DNA of 64,000 nt, taken from NCBI GenBank assembly GCA_900470095.1, contig UBZM01000004.1, positions 1-64,000 of the forward strand. The letters are read 5' to 3'. Below, piece after piece: positions 52,988 to 61,420 of the stretch. Under the pieces are notes generated by a model. That model was not told the origin of the DNA, searched no databases, and worked only from the letters and a program-made list of their open reading frames with translations. Origin of the DNA: Hyphomicrobiales bacterium (GTDB lineage: Bacteria > Pseudomonadota > Alphaproteobacteria > Rhizobiales > Beijerinckiaceae). Positions within the stretch are counted from its first letter, which is position 1, and every line of letters starts with the position of its first letter. The position numbers and the translations under genes are program-made.

Positions 52988-53845
52988 CTAGGCTGCGCTC
53001 GCCACAGCGACCTCGTCGCGCACCGGATTCCTGAGCACGCCGAGCCCTTCGATCTCGACCTCGCAAATGTCGCCATGCTTCATGAAGAGCGGCGGCTTGC
53101 GGGCAAATCCGACCCCGGCCGGCGTTCCAGTAATGATCAGATCGCCAGGCTCCAGCGTGATCGCCTCGCTGAGATAGAAGATCAGGTCGGCAAGCGGGAA
53201 AACCAGATCGCTGGTATTGGCGGACTGGACCACCACGCCATTGAGGCGCGTCTCGATCTTCAAGCCCTTGCCGCCCGGCGGCAACTCGTCGGCCGTGACG
53301 AATTCGGGACCGAACGCGCCGGTATCGTCGAAATTCTTGCCGACCGTCCATTGCGGTGACTTGAACTGGTAGTCCCTGATCGAGCCGTCGTTGAAGATCG
53401 AATAACCCGCGACATGGTCGAGCGCCGCTTCACGCGAGATATGCCGGCCGCCTCGCCCGATCACGGCCACGAGCTCGCCCTCGAAATCAAGCTGGGCCGA
53501 CACCGCTGGGCGGACGATGGCTTCGCCATGGCCGATAAGGCTCGACGCAAAGCGCGGGAAGACGGCCGGATAGCTCGGAACGTCCTTGTAGGGGCTCTCG
53601 GCCGCGTGATCAACATAGTTCAATCCGACGCAAACGATCTTGGGCGGTCGGGCGATCGGCGGGAGAAAGCGAAGGCCGGCCTGGCCCAGTCGCTTGCCCC
53701 GCGGCGCATGGGCCAGCGCGGCAAGGGCGCCGGGGCCGTCCGCAAGAACTTTGCCGAGATCGATGGAGCCGAGATCGAAAAGTTCGGCGCCATCACGGAC
53801 GGCCAGCCCCGTCTGCTGACCCGAGACATAACTCACGTACCGCAT
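52988..53845 (-). CDS. Fumarylacetoacetate hydrolase family protein
   Basis: A 285-residue enzyme with the FAH C-terminal domain. GLNYVDHAAES (about residue 74), metal-ligand motif LDFEGELVAVIG (Glu122, Glu124), GYSIFNDGSIRDYQ and DLIITGTPAGVGF are all typical of acylpyruvate hydrolases, ring-fission product hydratases or decarboxylases. The ATG at 53845 is best spaced from AAGGAG; another ATG is at 53851. First gene of the minus-strand operon, with the candidate GntR operator 58 bases upstream. It would process the ring-cleavage product. Confidence 0.9.
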   Translation of the reverse strand: MRYVSYVSGQQTGLAVRDGAELFDLGSIDLGKVLADGPGALAALAHAPRGKRLGQAGLRFLPPIARPPKIVCVGLNYVDHAAESPYKDVPSYPAVFPRFASSLIGHGEAIVRPAVSAQLDFEGELVAVIGRGGRHISREAALDHVAGYSIFNDGSIRDYQFKSPQWTVGKNFDDTGAFGPEFVTADELPPGGKGLKIETRLNGVVVQSANTSDLVFPLADLIFYLSEAITLEPGDLIITGTPAGVGFARKPPLFMKHGDICEVEIEGLGVLRNPVRDEVAVASAA

Positions 53846-53902
53846 CGCCATCTCCTTGATTGGATGTCGAGACGGTAGCAGCCAAAATCCGGGCGTCAAC
53901 AG

Positions 53903-53914
53903 ATTTTCGAATAT
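53903..53914. promoter_or_regulatory. Candidate GntR operator before the FAA hydrolase operon
   Basis: ATTTTCGAATAT differs by one base from the core palindrome ATTTTCGAAAAT in the liv-type promoter. On the minus strand it reads TTCGAAAAT and is followed after three bases by TTGACG, a -35-like element for the FAA hydrolase gene. Confidence 0.6.
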
Positions 53915-53935
53915 CTTTGTCTCTGTCGATAATAT

Positions 53936-54685
53936 CTAGAGCTCGGCCGACAGCACCCCGTCCGCCGCGAGAAGGATCTGCACGGTCCGATCCAGGTGAC
54001 GGCGGATGAGGAAGACGGCTGCATCCGAATCGCGTGCGAGCGCCGCCTCGGCGATCTCGCGATGTTCGGCGAGATGGTCGCGGGGCTCGCGCAGATACTG
54101 CACCGACAAGCGCCGATAGCGATCGGCCTGGTCGTATAATTGCTCGCGAAAATGAAGCATCCAGGGAGAGCCACAGGCCGAGACCAAGGTCAGGTGAAAG
54201 GCCCGATGGCGCTTCTCCCATTCAGCGTCGACGAGCCCGTCCGGTCCGAGCTTCGGCTTTTTGCTGAGCTCATGAAGGGAGGCGAGAATGCTGGATTCCC
54301 AGGCATCATCGCCCTTCTCGATCGACAACCTGACCCCCATGGCATCGAATTCCTTGCGCATGAAGGTGATGTCGAGAAGGTCGGACCTCGAGACCGGAGC
54401 GACACGGAAGCCCTTGTGCTCCTCCAGAACGACTAGCCCGTCGGACGCCAGCTTCATCAGAGCCTCGCGCAGCGGGCTGAGGCCGATCTCGTAGAGTGCC
54501 CGCAATTCTTCGAAGCGGAGGCGCACGCCTGGCTTCAGTCGACATTCAAGAATGTCGCGCCGCAGCAGCTCGTAGATGCCCGACATCCGCGTACGCCCCT
54601 TTGGCTCTTCATTCGCCTGACGAGCGAGCTCGCGCTGGGTTGGGCGGACCAGATTCAAGAGTGCCTCCATCCGGGACATCGACAT
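53936..54685 (-). CDS. GntR-family regulator with FCD ligand-binding domain
   Basis: A 249-residue FadR-type repressor. The winged helix is at residues 36-85 (IYELLRRDILECRLKPGVRL, LSPLREALMKLASDGLV) and the all-helical FCD domain (about 100-235) carries DITFMRKEFDAMGV, HRAFHLTL and AEHREIAEAALARD. The gene stands between the two catabolic operons. Shared palindromes at 53903-53914 and 54735-54748 imply it controls both and itself. The exact ATG is unclear (54685, 54679 or 54670). Confidence 0.9.
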   Translation of the reverse strand: MSMSRMEALLNLVRPTQRELARQANEEPKGRTRMSGIYELLRRDILECRLKPGVRLRFEELRALYEIGLSPLREALMKLASDGLVVLEEHKGFRVAPVSRSDLLDITFMRKEFDAMGVRLSIEKGDDAWESSILASLHELSKKPKLGPDGLVDAEWEKRHRAFHLTLVSACGSPWMLHFREQLYDQADRYRRLSVQYLREPRDHLAEHREIAEAALARDSDAAVFLIRRHLDRTVQILLAADGVLSAEL

Positions 54686-54734
54686 CGTGACGCGGGTTTT
54701 ACCACAGGCCTCATGAATATCACATGATATCTTT

Positions 54735-54755
54735 TATTTTCGAAAATATTTGACA
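54735..54755. promoter_or_regulatory. GntR operator and -35 element of the liv-type operon
   Basis: TATTTTCGAAAATA (54735-54748) is a perfect 14-base palindrome, followed at 54750-54755 by TTGACA, the consensus -35 box, directed to the ABC operon. No strong -10 is seen. An imperfect ATATCA-CATG-type repeat lies just upstream (54716-54730). Confidence 0.65.
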
Positions 54756-54831
54756 TGACATGAAAATCTCGTAGCCTCCCTCTCAATCAAGGAGCGCGAC
54801 CAGCGCCCAATCCAAGAGGGAGAAATCAGCT

Positions 54832-55977
54832 ATGGCTCTGCAAGCCTGTCGTTCGCTCATCGCGCTCGCGCCGACTGCCCTGTTGTCACTGTATCCATTG
54901 CCCGCACTTGCCCAGACGACTGCAAGCAGGGAGCCGATCAAACTCGGCGCGGTGATCTCGGCCACGGGCGCCATTGCCGGCGTCGGCCTCCCTGAGCGGG
55001 AGGGCATTCTGCTTGCTCAGAAGACCTTGAATGCACGCGGCGGCGTGAACGGTCAGCCGATCGAGATCCTGATCGAGGACGACGCGTCGAGCCCGGATGT
55101 CGCCGTCAGCAAGGTCAACGCCCTGGTGCACTCTCACAAGGTCAAGGCGCTGATCGGCACCTCCGGCATCGCCCAGACCGTCGCAGTCGGCGGTATCACA
55201 GCGCCGCTGAAGCTGACCCAGATCGCCTTTTCGGGGCTGGGCCCCGCCGTCGAACGCGAGCGGACCTGCGTGTTCCACATCACGCCGTCACAGGAATTGA
55301 ACGCGCGTGCGCTGCTCTCCTATGTGCGCGACATGAAAGCCAGCAAGGTCGGCGTCTTGCATGATTCCGGTTATGGGCAGGTTGTCTGGAACAGCATGAA
55401 GGATCTTGCCGGGGAATTCGGCGTCACCTGGTCCCAGGTCGAGAAATTCGAGATCGCAGCCACCGATCTGACAACGCAGGCCGCCAAGGTGAGAGCAAGC
55501 GCGCCGGAGGCCGTCATCGTCATATCGACGTCTCCGATGCCCTTCCGCAACGCGCGGCAGGTGAGGCTCACGGCGCCGATCATTTCCGTCCACGGCACCG
55601 CGACCTATGACTACGTCAAGGCCATGGGCGATGCGGCCGACAACATCATCCATGCCGAGTTCCTGATCGCCGAAGACCCGCTGCCGCATCAGCGCGAGTT
55701 CGTGGACCTGTTCCAGAAGGAACACGGCCGGCTGCCGAAGCATTTCGAGGCCGCGGGCTGGGATGCCGTGATGTCACTGGCGCAGGCGCTCAAGACAGCC
55801 GGGCCCGATGCCGCGAACGAAGCCCTCTGCAGCGCCATGCGCCGTCCCTACCAAGGCGTCATGGCGAAATTCGACTTTTCTGCCCCCGATATGGGCGGGC
55901 TGACCCTCGCCAGCTTCAACTACTCGAAGCTGGTCAAGGGCAAGTTCACGCGCCTCGACTACTCCGCCGCCAAGTGA
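54832..55977 (+). CDS. Branched-chain amino acid-type ABC substrate-binding protein
   Basis: A 381-residue periplasmic protein (family peripla_BP_6) with signal peptide ending near ALAQ (residue 28) and IKLGAVISATGAIAGVGLPE at the mature start, followed by the GGVNGQPIEILIEDDAS hallmark. In alphaproteobacteria such proteins frequently bind aromatic acids rather than amino acids. GAGGGAGAA precedes the ATG. It is the first gene of a complete Liv-type importer operon beside dioxygenase and hydrolase genes, so an aromatic ligand is likely (inference). Confidence 0.9.
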   Translation: MALQACRSLIALAPTALLSLYPLPALAQTTASREPIKLGAVISATGAIAGVGLPEREGILLAQKTLNARGGVNGQPIEILIEDDASSPDVAVSKVNALVHSHKVKALIGTSGIAQTVAVGGITAPLKLTQIAFSGLGPAVERERTCVFHITPSQELNARALLSYVRDMKASKVGVLHDSGYGQVVWNSMKDLAGEFGVTWSQVEKFEIAATDLTTQAAKVRASAPEAVIVISTSPMPFRNARQVRLTAPIISVHGTATYDYVKAMGDAADNIIHAEFLIAEDPLPHQREFVDLFQKEHGRLPKHFEAAGWDAVMSLAQALKTAGPDAANEALCSAMRRPYQGVMAKFDFSAPDMGGLTLASFNYSKLVKGKFTRLDYSAAK

Positions 55978-56028
55978 CCGTGGAGGAGCAGGTGCCGAGC
56001 GCCTGCCTTCCCTACCGGACCTCTCATC

Positions 56029-56916
56029 ATGTCAGCCAGTCTCGTCATGCAGGCGATCCTGTCCGGGATCACCAACGGCTTCGTCTATGCGCTGATCGGC
56101 ATAGGCCTCGCCGTGATCTTCAAGGGCACCCAGATCATCAACGCGATGCAGGGCGAATTCGCCGTGATCGGCGCGATGGTCACCGTCTTCGCACTGGAGC
56201 CCGCCGGCCTGCCCTATGGCCTCTCGATCCTTCTGGGCGTCATCTCCGGAGCGGCCGCCGGTGTCATCATTGATCGCCTGTTCGTGCAGCCGATGATGCG
56301 CCAGCGCGCAGGCGAGGAGAGCTTCTTGCTGCTCACCATCGGCCTGGCGGTCACGCTCTCGGCGGCAGTGCTCTATCTCGCAGGCCGCAACTCCTATCTT
56401 CTGCCGAGCTGGGGCGAAGAAGGCGTCATCGAGATCCTCGATGCCTTCCTGCAGATCCAGGCCCTCTGGCTCATCGGTACAGCGATCATCGTGGTCGTCG
56501 GTCTGCGCCTCTTCTACGGCAGGACGTTGCTCGGGCTGTCGATGATGGCGGCGTCCATGGATCCCGACGGCGCGGCCACAAACGGCATCAATGTGCGCCG
56601 GATGCGCTCTCTGACTTTCCTGCTCGGCGGCACGATCGGCGCGATCGCGGGTATCCTTGTCGCTCCCCTGGTTGCGGTGAACTACCACATGGGCATAGCC
56701 CTGACCCTCAAGGGCTTTGCAGCCGCCATCCTTGGTGGGCTGAGCAACCCGCTCGGAGCGGTGCTGGGCGGCGTCACGCTTGGGCTGCTCGAATCCCTCG
56801 CCGTCGTCGGTTTTCCCTCCGGCTACAAGGACGTGATCGCGCTCGCGATGATGATCGTCATCATGATCGTCATGCCGAACGGCCTGCTGGGTCGCGTCGG
56901 ACGGATCGGGGGCTAG
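56029..56916 (+). CDS. Liv-type ABC permease (LivH family)
   Basis: A 295-residue inner-membrane subunit with about eight helices. The start ILSGITNGFVYALIGIGLAV and the C-terminal GFAAAILGGLSNPLGAVLGG are LivH hallmarks. It follows the binding protein by about 50 bases and precedes LivM by four. It would build the translocation pore with the LivM-type subunit. Confidence 0.93.
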   Translation: MSASLVMQAILSGITNGFVYALIGIGLAVIFKGTQIINAMQGEFAVIGAMVTVFALEPAGLPYGLSILLGVISGAAAGVIIDRLFVQPMMRQRAGEESFLLLTIGLAVTLSAAVLYLAGRNSYLLPSWGEEGVIEILDAFLQIQALWLIGTAIIVVVGLRLFYGRTLLGLSMMAASMDPDGAATNGINVRRMRSLTFLLGGTIGAIAGILVAPLVAVNYHMGIALTLKGFAAAILGGLSNPLGAVLGGVTLGLLESLAVVGFPSGYKDVIALAMMIVIMIVMPNGLLGRVGRIGG

Positions 56917-56920
56917 AGCC

Positions 56921-57868
56921 ATGAATAAGCTGCGCCGATCTCTGTTGCTTCTTCTGCTCGTCCTGGCCTGGGCCCTCGCGCCGCTCCTGCTGTCGCGGCA
57001 TCTGATCGATCTCTTCGTGTTCGCCGGCCTGTTCACCATCGGCGGGCTCGGTGTCGGGCTGCTGCTCGGTCAGTGTGGCATCGTCAATCTGGCCCAGGCT
57101 CTGTTCTACGGCATCGGCGCGTACAGCTCGGCCTATGTCACGGTTCAGCTCGGCCTGCCGAGCCTGACCGGGTTCCTGGCGGGAATGCTGGCAAGCGCGT
57201 TGATTGCCATCGCCGTTGGCTGGCCGGTCCTGCGCCTGACCGGCTTCTTTCTCGCCCTGGCAACGCTTGCCCTCAGCCTGATCGGCAATGTCCTGTTCTT
57301 CGAATGGGACTGGCTGACCGGCGGCACGCTCGGCATCGGTGGCATTCCCAAGCTCAGCATCTTCGGCTTCGCCTTCGATACGCCGGAGCGGGTCTACTAT
57401 CTCGTCTGGCCGATCGCGATCCTCGTGCTGCTCCTCGCCGACAACCTCGTCCGTGGGCGTCCGGGCCTTGCCATGCGCGCCATGCGCGATGCCGCCCCAG
57501 CCGCAGAAGTGCTCGGCGTCGACATGCACCGTCTCAAGACCGCGATGTTCGTCATCTGCGCCATGCTCGGTTCGCTCGCCGGATCGCTCTTCGCACACTA
57601 TGTTTCCTATATCAGCGTGCAGAGCTTCACCGTCGAACGCTCGATCGCCTTCCTCCTGATCCCGGTCGTCGCCGGCTCGGCATCGGTTTGGGGGATCATC
57701 GCCGGCGCGCTGTTCGTCACCTTCATCCCCGAACTGCTCAGCGGCTTCGGCGACATTCACCAGGTTCTGTTCGGGCTGGCGCTGGTGCTGGTCGTCACCC
57801 TTTTGCCGGATGGGCTGATCGGAGGCGCAGATCGCCTCGCGCAACTCCTGAAACGGAGGATGGCGTGA
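56921..57868 (+). CDS. Liv-type ABC permease (LivM family)
   Basis: A 315-residue partner permease. GQCGIVNLAQALFYGIGAYS and the cytoplasmic coupling loop RPGLAMRAMRDAAPAAEVLG are typical of LivM. The stop codon overlaps the ATPase start (TGATG). About ten helices are predicted. Confidence 0.93.
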   Translation: MNKLRRSLLLLLLVLAWALAPLLLSRHLIDLFVFAGLFTIGGLGVGLLLGQCGIVNLAQALFYGIGAYSSAYVTVQLGLPSLTGFLAGMLASALIAIAVGWPVLRLTGFFLALATLALSLIGNVLFFEWDWLTGGTLGIGGIPKLSIFGFAFDTPERVYYLVWPIAILVLLLADNLVRGRPGLAMRAMRDAAPAAEVLGVDMHRLKTAMFVICAMLGSLAGSLFAHYVSYISVQSFTVERSIAFLLIPVVAGSASVWGIIAGALFVTFIPELLSGFGDIHQVLFGLALVLVVTLLPDGLIGGADRLAQLLKRRMA

Positions 57869-58671
57869 TGAGTGGCGTCGTCGAACTGCAGTCATTGCCC
57901 TCGAGGCCTCCCCATCTGCCGGCGACCCTCGAATTATCGGGGATCGCCCATAGCTTCGGCGGCTTCAAGGTGCTGAGCGACGTCAATTTCGCGGTTCCGC
58001 AGGGCCAGATCGTCGGGTTGATCGGGCCGAACGGATCAGGAAAGAGCACCTGCTTCAATATCGTCTCCGGCTTCCTGAGCCCCAAGGCGGGCCGGGTTCT
58101 GCTGTCGGGGCGCGACATGGCTGCCGACAGCATCCAGGCGCGCACCCGTCAGGGCCTGATGCGCACCTTCCAGACGCCGAAAGTGTTCGAGCGCATGTCG
58201 GTGCTGGAAAATGTGATGGTCGGCCTGCACAAGGACGGGCGCAGCGGCATTCTTGCCAGCATGCTGCGCACTCCCTCTGCGCGGCGCGAGCTCGATCGGT
58301 TACGCAATACTGCCGAAGGCGCCTGCCGCAAGTTCGGGCTCGGCAAACTCCTGGATGCGCAGACCGGTCGCCTGCCGGCTGGCCAGCGCCGCGTCGTCGA
58401 GCTTGCCCGCGCCTATGTCGGGGCGCCGCGACTGCTGCTGCTCGACGAGCCCTCGTCGGGCCTCAACACCGAGGAAATCGAGCAATTGCGCGGCTGGATC
58501 GCGATGCTCAACAGCGAGGGCATGACCATCCTGCTGGTGAGCCACGACATGGGCCTGATGACGATCGCCGACACCGTGCACGCTCTCTATTTCGGCGAGA
58601 TCATCGCGTCTGGGCCTATGACCGCAATCCAGGCCGATCCCCGCGTGCGCGAAGCCTATCTGGGAGGCTGA
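57868..58671 (+). CDS. Liv-type ABC ATP-binding protein (LivG family)
   Basis: A 267-residue ATPase with Walker A GPNGSGKS, a divergent signature LPAGQRRVVELARAY in place of LSYGQQRRLE, Walker B LLLLDEPSSGLN and switch His in LVSHDMGLM. The ATG at 57868 overlaps the LivM stop and has GGAGG upstream; the much longer open frame from 57073 overlaps LivM and is not coding. It pairs with the LivF-type ATPase three bases downstream. Confidence 0.93.
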   Translation: MSGVVELQSLPSRPPHLPATLELSGIAHSFGGFKVLSDVNFAVPQGQIVGLIGPNGSGKSTCFNIVSGFLSPKAGRVLLSGRDMAADSIQARTRQGLMRTFQTPKVFERMSVLENVMVGLHKDGRSGILASMLRTPSARRELDRLRNTAEGACRKFGLGKLLDAQTGRLPAGQRRVVELARAYVGAPRLLLLDEPSSGLNTEEIEQLRGWIAMLNSEGMTILLVSHDMGLMTIADTVHALYFGEIIASGPMTAIQADPRVREAYLGG

Positions 58672-58674
58672 GCG

Positions 58675-59394
58675 ATGCTGCAGATCCAATCACTCCAGGC
58701 TGGTTACGGCGCCCTGCCCGTGCTGCATGGAATCGAGATGTCGGTCGGCCGGAACGAGGCGGTCGCCATCGTCGGGCCGAACGGTGCCGGCAAGACGACG
58801 CTCGTGCGAACCCTCTGCGGTCTGGTGAAGCCGATGGCCGGTCGGGTTCTCAAGGATGGCGTCGCGTTGACCGACCTGCCGGCGCACCGACGAGCCGAGC
58901 GCGGCATCGCGGTTGTGCTCGAAAACAGAAATCTGTTCGTGGAGCTGACCGTCCGCGACAATCTGCGCCTCGCCGAAAGCGCCGGAAGGAAGGCTTCAGG
59001 GGGCAGCCTTCGCTTCAGCCTCGACGAAGTGCTGACGCTCTTTCCCGCAGTGAAGGAGCGCTACCACTCGTCAGTCGGGCTGCTCTCGGGCGGGCAGCAG
59101 CAAATGGTCGCCATTGCCCGCGCGCTTCTCCTGCAGCCAGATCTCCTCATCCTCGACGAACTCACGACGGGGCTCGCCCCGAAAATCGTCAAGGAAATCC
59201 TTGGCGTTCTGAACAACCTGCGGACCCAGGGCATGGCGATCCTGCTGGTCGAACAGAGCATCACGATCGCCGCCGAAATGACGGACCGGGCCTATGTGCT
59301 CTCCGTCGGCAAGGTTGCGCAGGAAATCAGGCGCGGCGAATGGCAGGCAGTGCTCGCCGACGACAGTCTCATCAAGGCCTACCTGCACGGCTGA
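58675..59394 (+). CDS. Liv-type ABC ATP-binding protein (LivF family)
   Basis: A 239-residue ATPase with Walker A GPNGAGKT, signature LSGGQQQMVAIARAL and Walker B LLILDELTTGLAP (DEL in place of the common DEP). LVEQSITIAAEMTDRAYVLS carries the Q in place of the usual switch His context, as normal for LivF. GGGAGG precedes the ATG. With the four genes before it, the importer is complete. Confidence 0.93.
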   Translation: MLQIQSLQAGYGALPVLHGIEMSVGRNEAVAIVGPNGAGKTTLVRTLCGLVKPMAGRVLKDGVALTDLPAHRRAERGIAVVLENRNLFVELTVRDNLRLAESAGRKASGGSLRFSLDEVLTLFPAVKERYHSSVGLLSGGQQQMVAIARALLLQPDLLILDELTTGLAPKIVKEILGVLNNLRTQGMAILLVEQSITIAAEMTDRAYVLSVGKVAQEIRRGEWQAVLADDSLIKAYLHG

Positions 59395-59436
59395 GTGCGC
59401 GCAGGGCATCACGACTTCAAGTCAAGGAAACATCTC

Positions 59437-60246
59437 ATGGAACTGGGACTTTCTGGGCGGACCGCTTTGGTGTGTGGGGCCAGTAAGGGCATCGGCAAGG
59501 GCATTGCACGAGCGCTGGCGCGAGAAGGTGTCAACGTGGCGCTGCTGGCGCGCGGACGAGAGGCTCTGGAGGAAGCCGCCGACGAGATCCGCAAGGAAAC
59601 GTCGGTGACCGTGACCACTGTCTCGGCTGATATCACGCAGGCGGATTCAGTCGCCTCCGCTGCGCAGACGCTTCGCGCCGTCTCCGGGTTCTCGACCCTC
59701 AACATCCTGATCAACAATGCAGGAGCTCCCGTCACGCGCAACGACAGGCAGGTGCTCTGGAACGATGACGAGTGGCGGGACCTCATCGAGGTCAAGACCC
59801 TTGGTGCGCTGCGCATCATTCGCGAGTTTCTGCCGATGATGGCGCGCGACGGTACCGGGCGCGTCATCAACATCACCGGATCATCGGGGATCGCGGTCTG
59901 GCGGCCCGCCATGCTGCATGGCTTGAACAATTCCGCGCTGATCCACACGACCGGCTATCTCGCCCAGGATCTCTGGAACGAGCGCATCACGGTCAATGCC
60001 ATCGTACCGGGATTGGTCGGCACTGAATTCCGGGAGGAATGGGCGGACGGCCTGGCAAAGCAGCAAGGCAAGACCCGCGAGCAGTTCCTCGCCGATTTCT
60101 GCCGCGAACGCGGCATCTTCATGGAGCGTTGGGCCGAGGTCGATGAGGTTGCCGACCTGGCACTCTTCATCGCGTCCGATCGTGCCCGCTACATCAACGG
60201 CGCCAAGCTGAACATCGATGGTGGCTTCAGCGTCAACGCGCGCTGA
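59437..60246 (+). CDS. SDR-family protein lacking the YxxxK catalytic motif
   Basis: A 269-residue SDR-fold protein. The cofactor loop GASKGIGKGIA (residues 14-24), NNAG (93-96) and catalytic-region NITGSS are normal. Where YxxxK is expected, the sequence is HGLNN (residues 161-165, MLHGLNNSAL), so Tyr is His and Lys is Asn. Either activity is lost or the protein works differently. The ATG at 59437 has AAGGAA upstream. It follows the importer by about 40 bases and precedes a dioxygenase-like gene, so it belongs to the same pathway. Confidence 0.87.
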   Translation: MELGLSGRTALVCGASKGIGKGIARALAREGVNVALLARGREALEEAADEIRKETSVTVTTVSADITQADSVASAAQTLRAVSGFSTLNILINNAGAPVTRNDRQVLWNDDEWRDLIEVKTLGALRIIREFLPMMARDGTGRVINITGSSGIAVWRPAMLHGLNNSALIHTTGYLAQDLWNERITVNAIVPGLVGTEFREEWADGLAKQQGKTREQFLADFCRERGIFMERWAEVDEVADLALFIASDRARYINGAKLNIDGGFSVNAR

Positions 60247-60303
60247 CATCTGACAACACTCTCCACACCCGACCCGGCAACAAACAGTCTCAGGAGAAGC
60301 AGC

Positions 60304-61218
60304 ATGAGCCACCTCATTCGTCAGATGGGCTTCGTCGCCTTCGCGACGCCCGATCCGGACGGGTCCGCGCAGGACCTCGCCGAGCTCGTTGGTCTCAAGG
60401 TGACGGGCCGGCGCGGCGACACAGTGTTCCTGTCGTCGAATGAACGGCGCTGGGAGGTCGCGCTGACGCGAGGCGGCAGCCGCGCCACATTGGCGATCGG
60501 GCTTGAAGCGTCCGACGCCGCAGCAGTCGACGAGATCGGGCGGCGGGTGCGCTCGGAAGGCCTCGAGATCCTGGACGACAGGCCGCTTCATGACGGCATC
60601 GAGCGCGCCATACGGTTTGCGACGCCATGGGGGCCGATCTTCGAGGTCCACACGCCCATCGCACGCGATCAGGCTCAGCGCCATATCGGACCTGGTGCGC
60701 GGGCCAAGCGCATCGAGCACGTCAATCTCAAGGTTCCCGACCGGCTCGCCTTCAGCGATCTCCTCGTCAAGCTGCTGGGCATGGAGCTTTCGGACCGCAC
60801 GGGCGGTGACGAATTCCGCTGGTTTCGGGCCGCCGACGGCTATCACCACACCGTTGCGCTTTGCCCCGGCGCTGGCGATCTGCATCACTACGCCTTCGAT
60901 TTCCATGCCCTCGAGGACCTTGCCGGAATTGCTGACGGGCTTGTCCTCAAGAACCGCTCGCTGCTGTGGGGGCCGGGGCGGCACGGCGCCGGTGGCAACG
61001 TCTTCCAGTATTATGTCGATCCCAATGGCTGCGTCGTTGAAATGTCGGTGGGGATGGACCGCATCGACAATGACCTGCTCTATGAGCCACGCAGCTGGAC
61101 GATTTCACCGTCGCTCGCCGACCGCTGGATCAATCTCTGGGGCTCGCCGCCACCGGCGAACTTCATCGATCCGGCGCTGGGCTTTGCAAAGAGCGCTGCA
61201 GCTGCCGGCGCGGCATGA
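60304..61218 (+). CDS. Two-domain VOC protein, extradiol catechol dioxygenase-like
   Basis: A 304-residue protein with the same architecture as the one at 51986-52909: His139 in IEHVNL, His194/195 in LHHYAFDF and Glu246 in CVVEMSVG form the iron set, and LLWGPGRHGAGGNVFQYYVD is nearly shared. The two are clearly paralogous but diverged. GGAGAAG precedes the ATG. It is the last gene of the plus-strand operon. Having one copy in each arm suggests two ring-cleavage steps or two substrates. Confidence 0.86.
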   Translation: MSHLIRQMGFVAFATPDPDGSAQDLAELVGLKVTGRRGDTVFLSSNERRWEVALTRGGSRATLAIGLEASDAAAVDEIGRRVRSEGLEILDDRPLHDGIERAIRFATPWGPIFEVHTPIARDQAQRHIGPGARAKRIEHVNLKVPDRLAFSDLLVKLLGMELSDRTGGDEFRWFRAADGYHHTVALCPGAGDLHHYAFDFHALEDLAGIADGLVLKNRSLLWGPGRHGAGGNVFQYYVDPNGCVVEMSVGMDRIDNDLLYEPRSWTISPSLADRWINLWGSPPPANFIDPALGFAKSAAAAGAA

Positions 61219-61420
61219 CCGTCCACTCTCGCGAACGTCCCGCCGAAAGGTAGCAGCGGCGGGCCATCGCCAATCCGGACTCGGCCCCCTGATCCAGACG
61301 GGGGCGCCGCGGCTCAACCGTCAGGGGAAGGCGATGCGGGCCACGCCCTGGCCGCTCGCTTCAACCGGACCTGTAAGCAGTGCCGGCCCAACGAGTGGCC
61401 GATGGGGGCGCAGAAAATCC

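Noticed and set aside
57073..57867. Upstream extension of the LivG-type frame
   Set aside because: It overlaps the LivM gene and has no family similarity.
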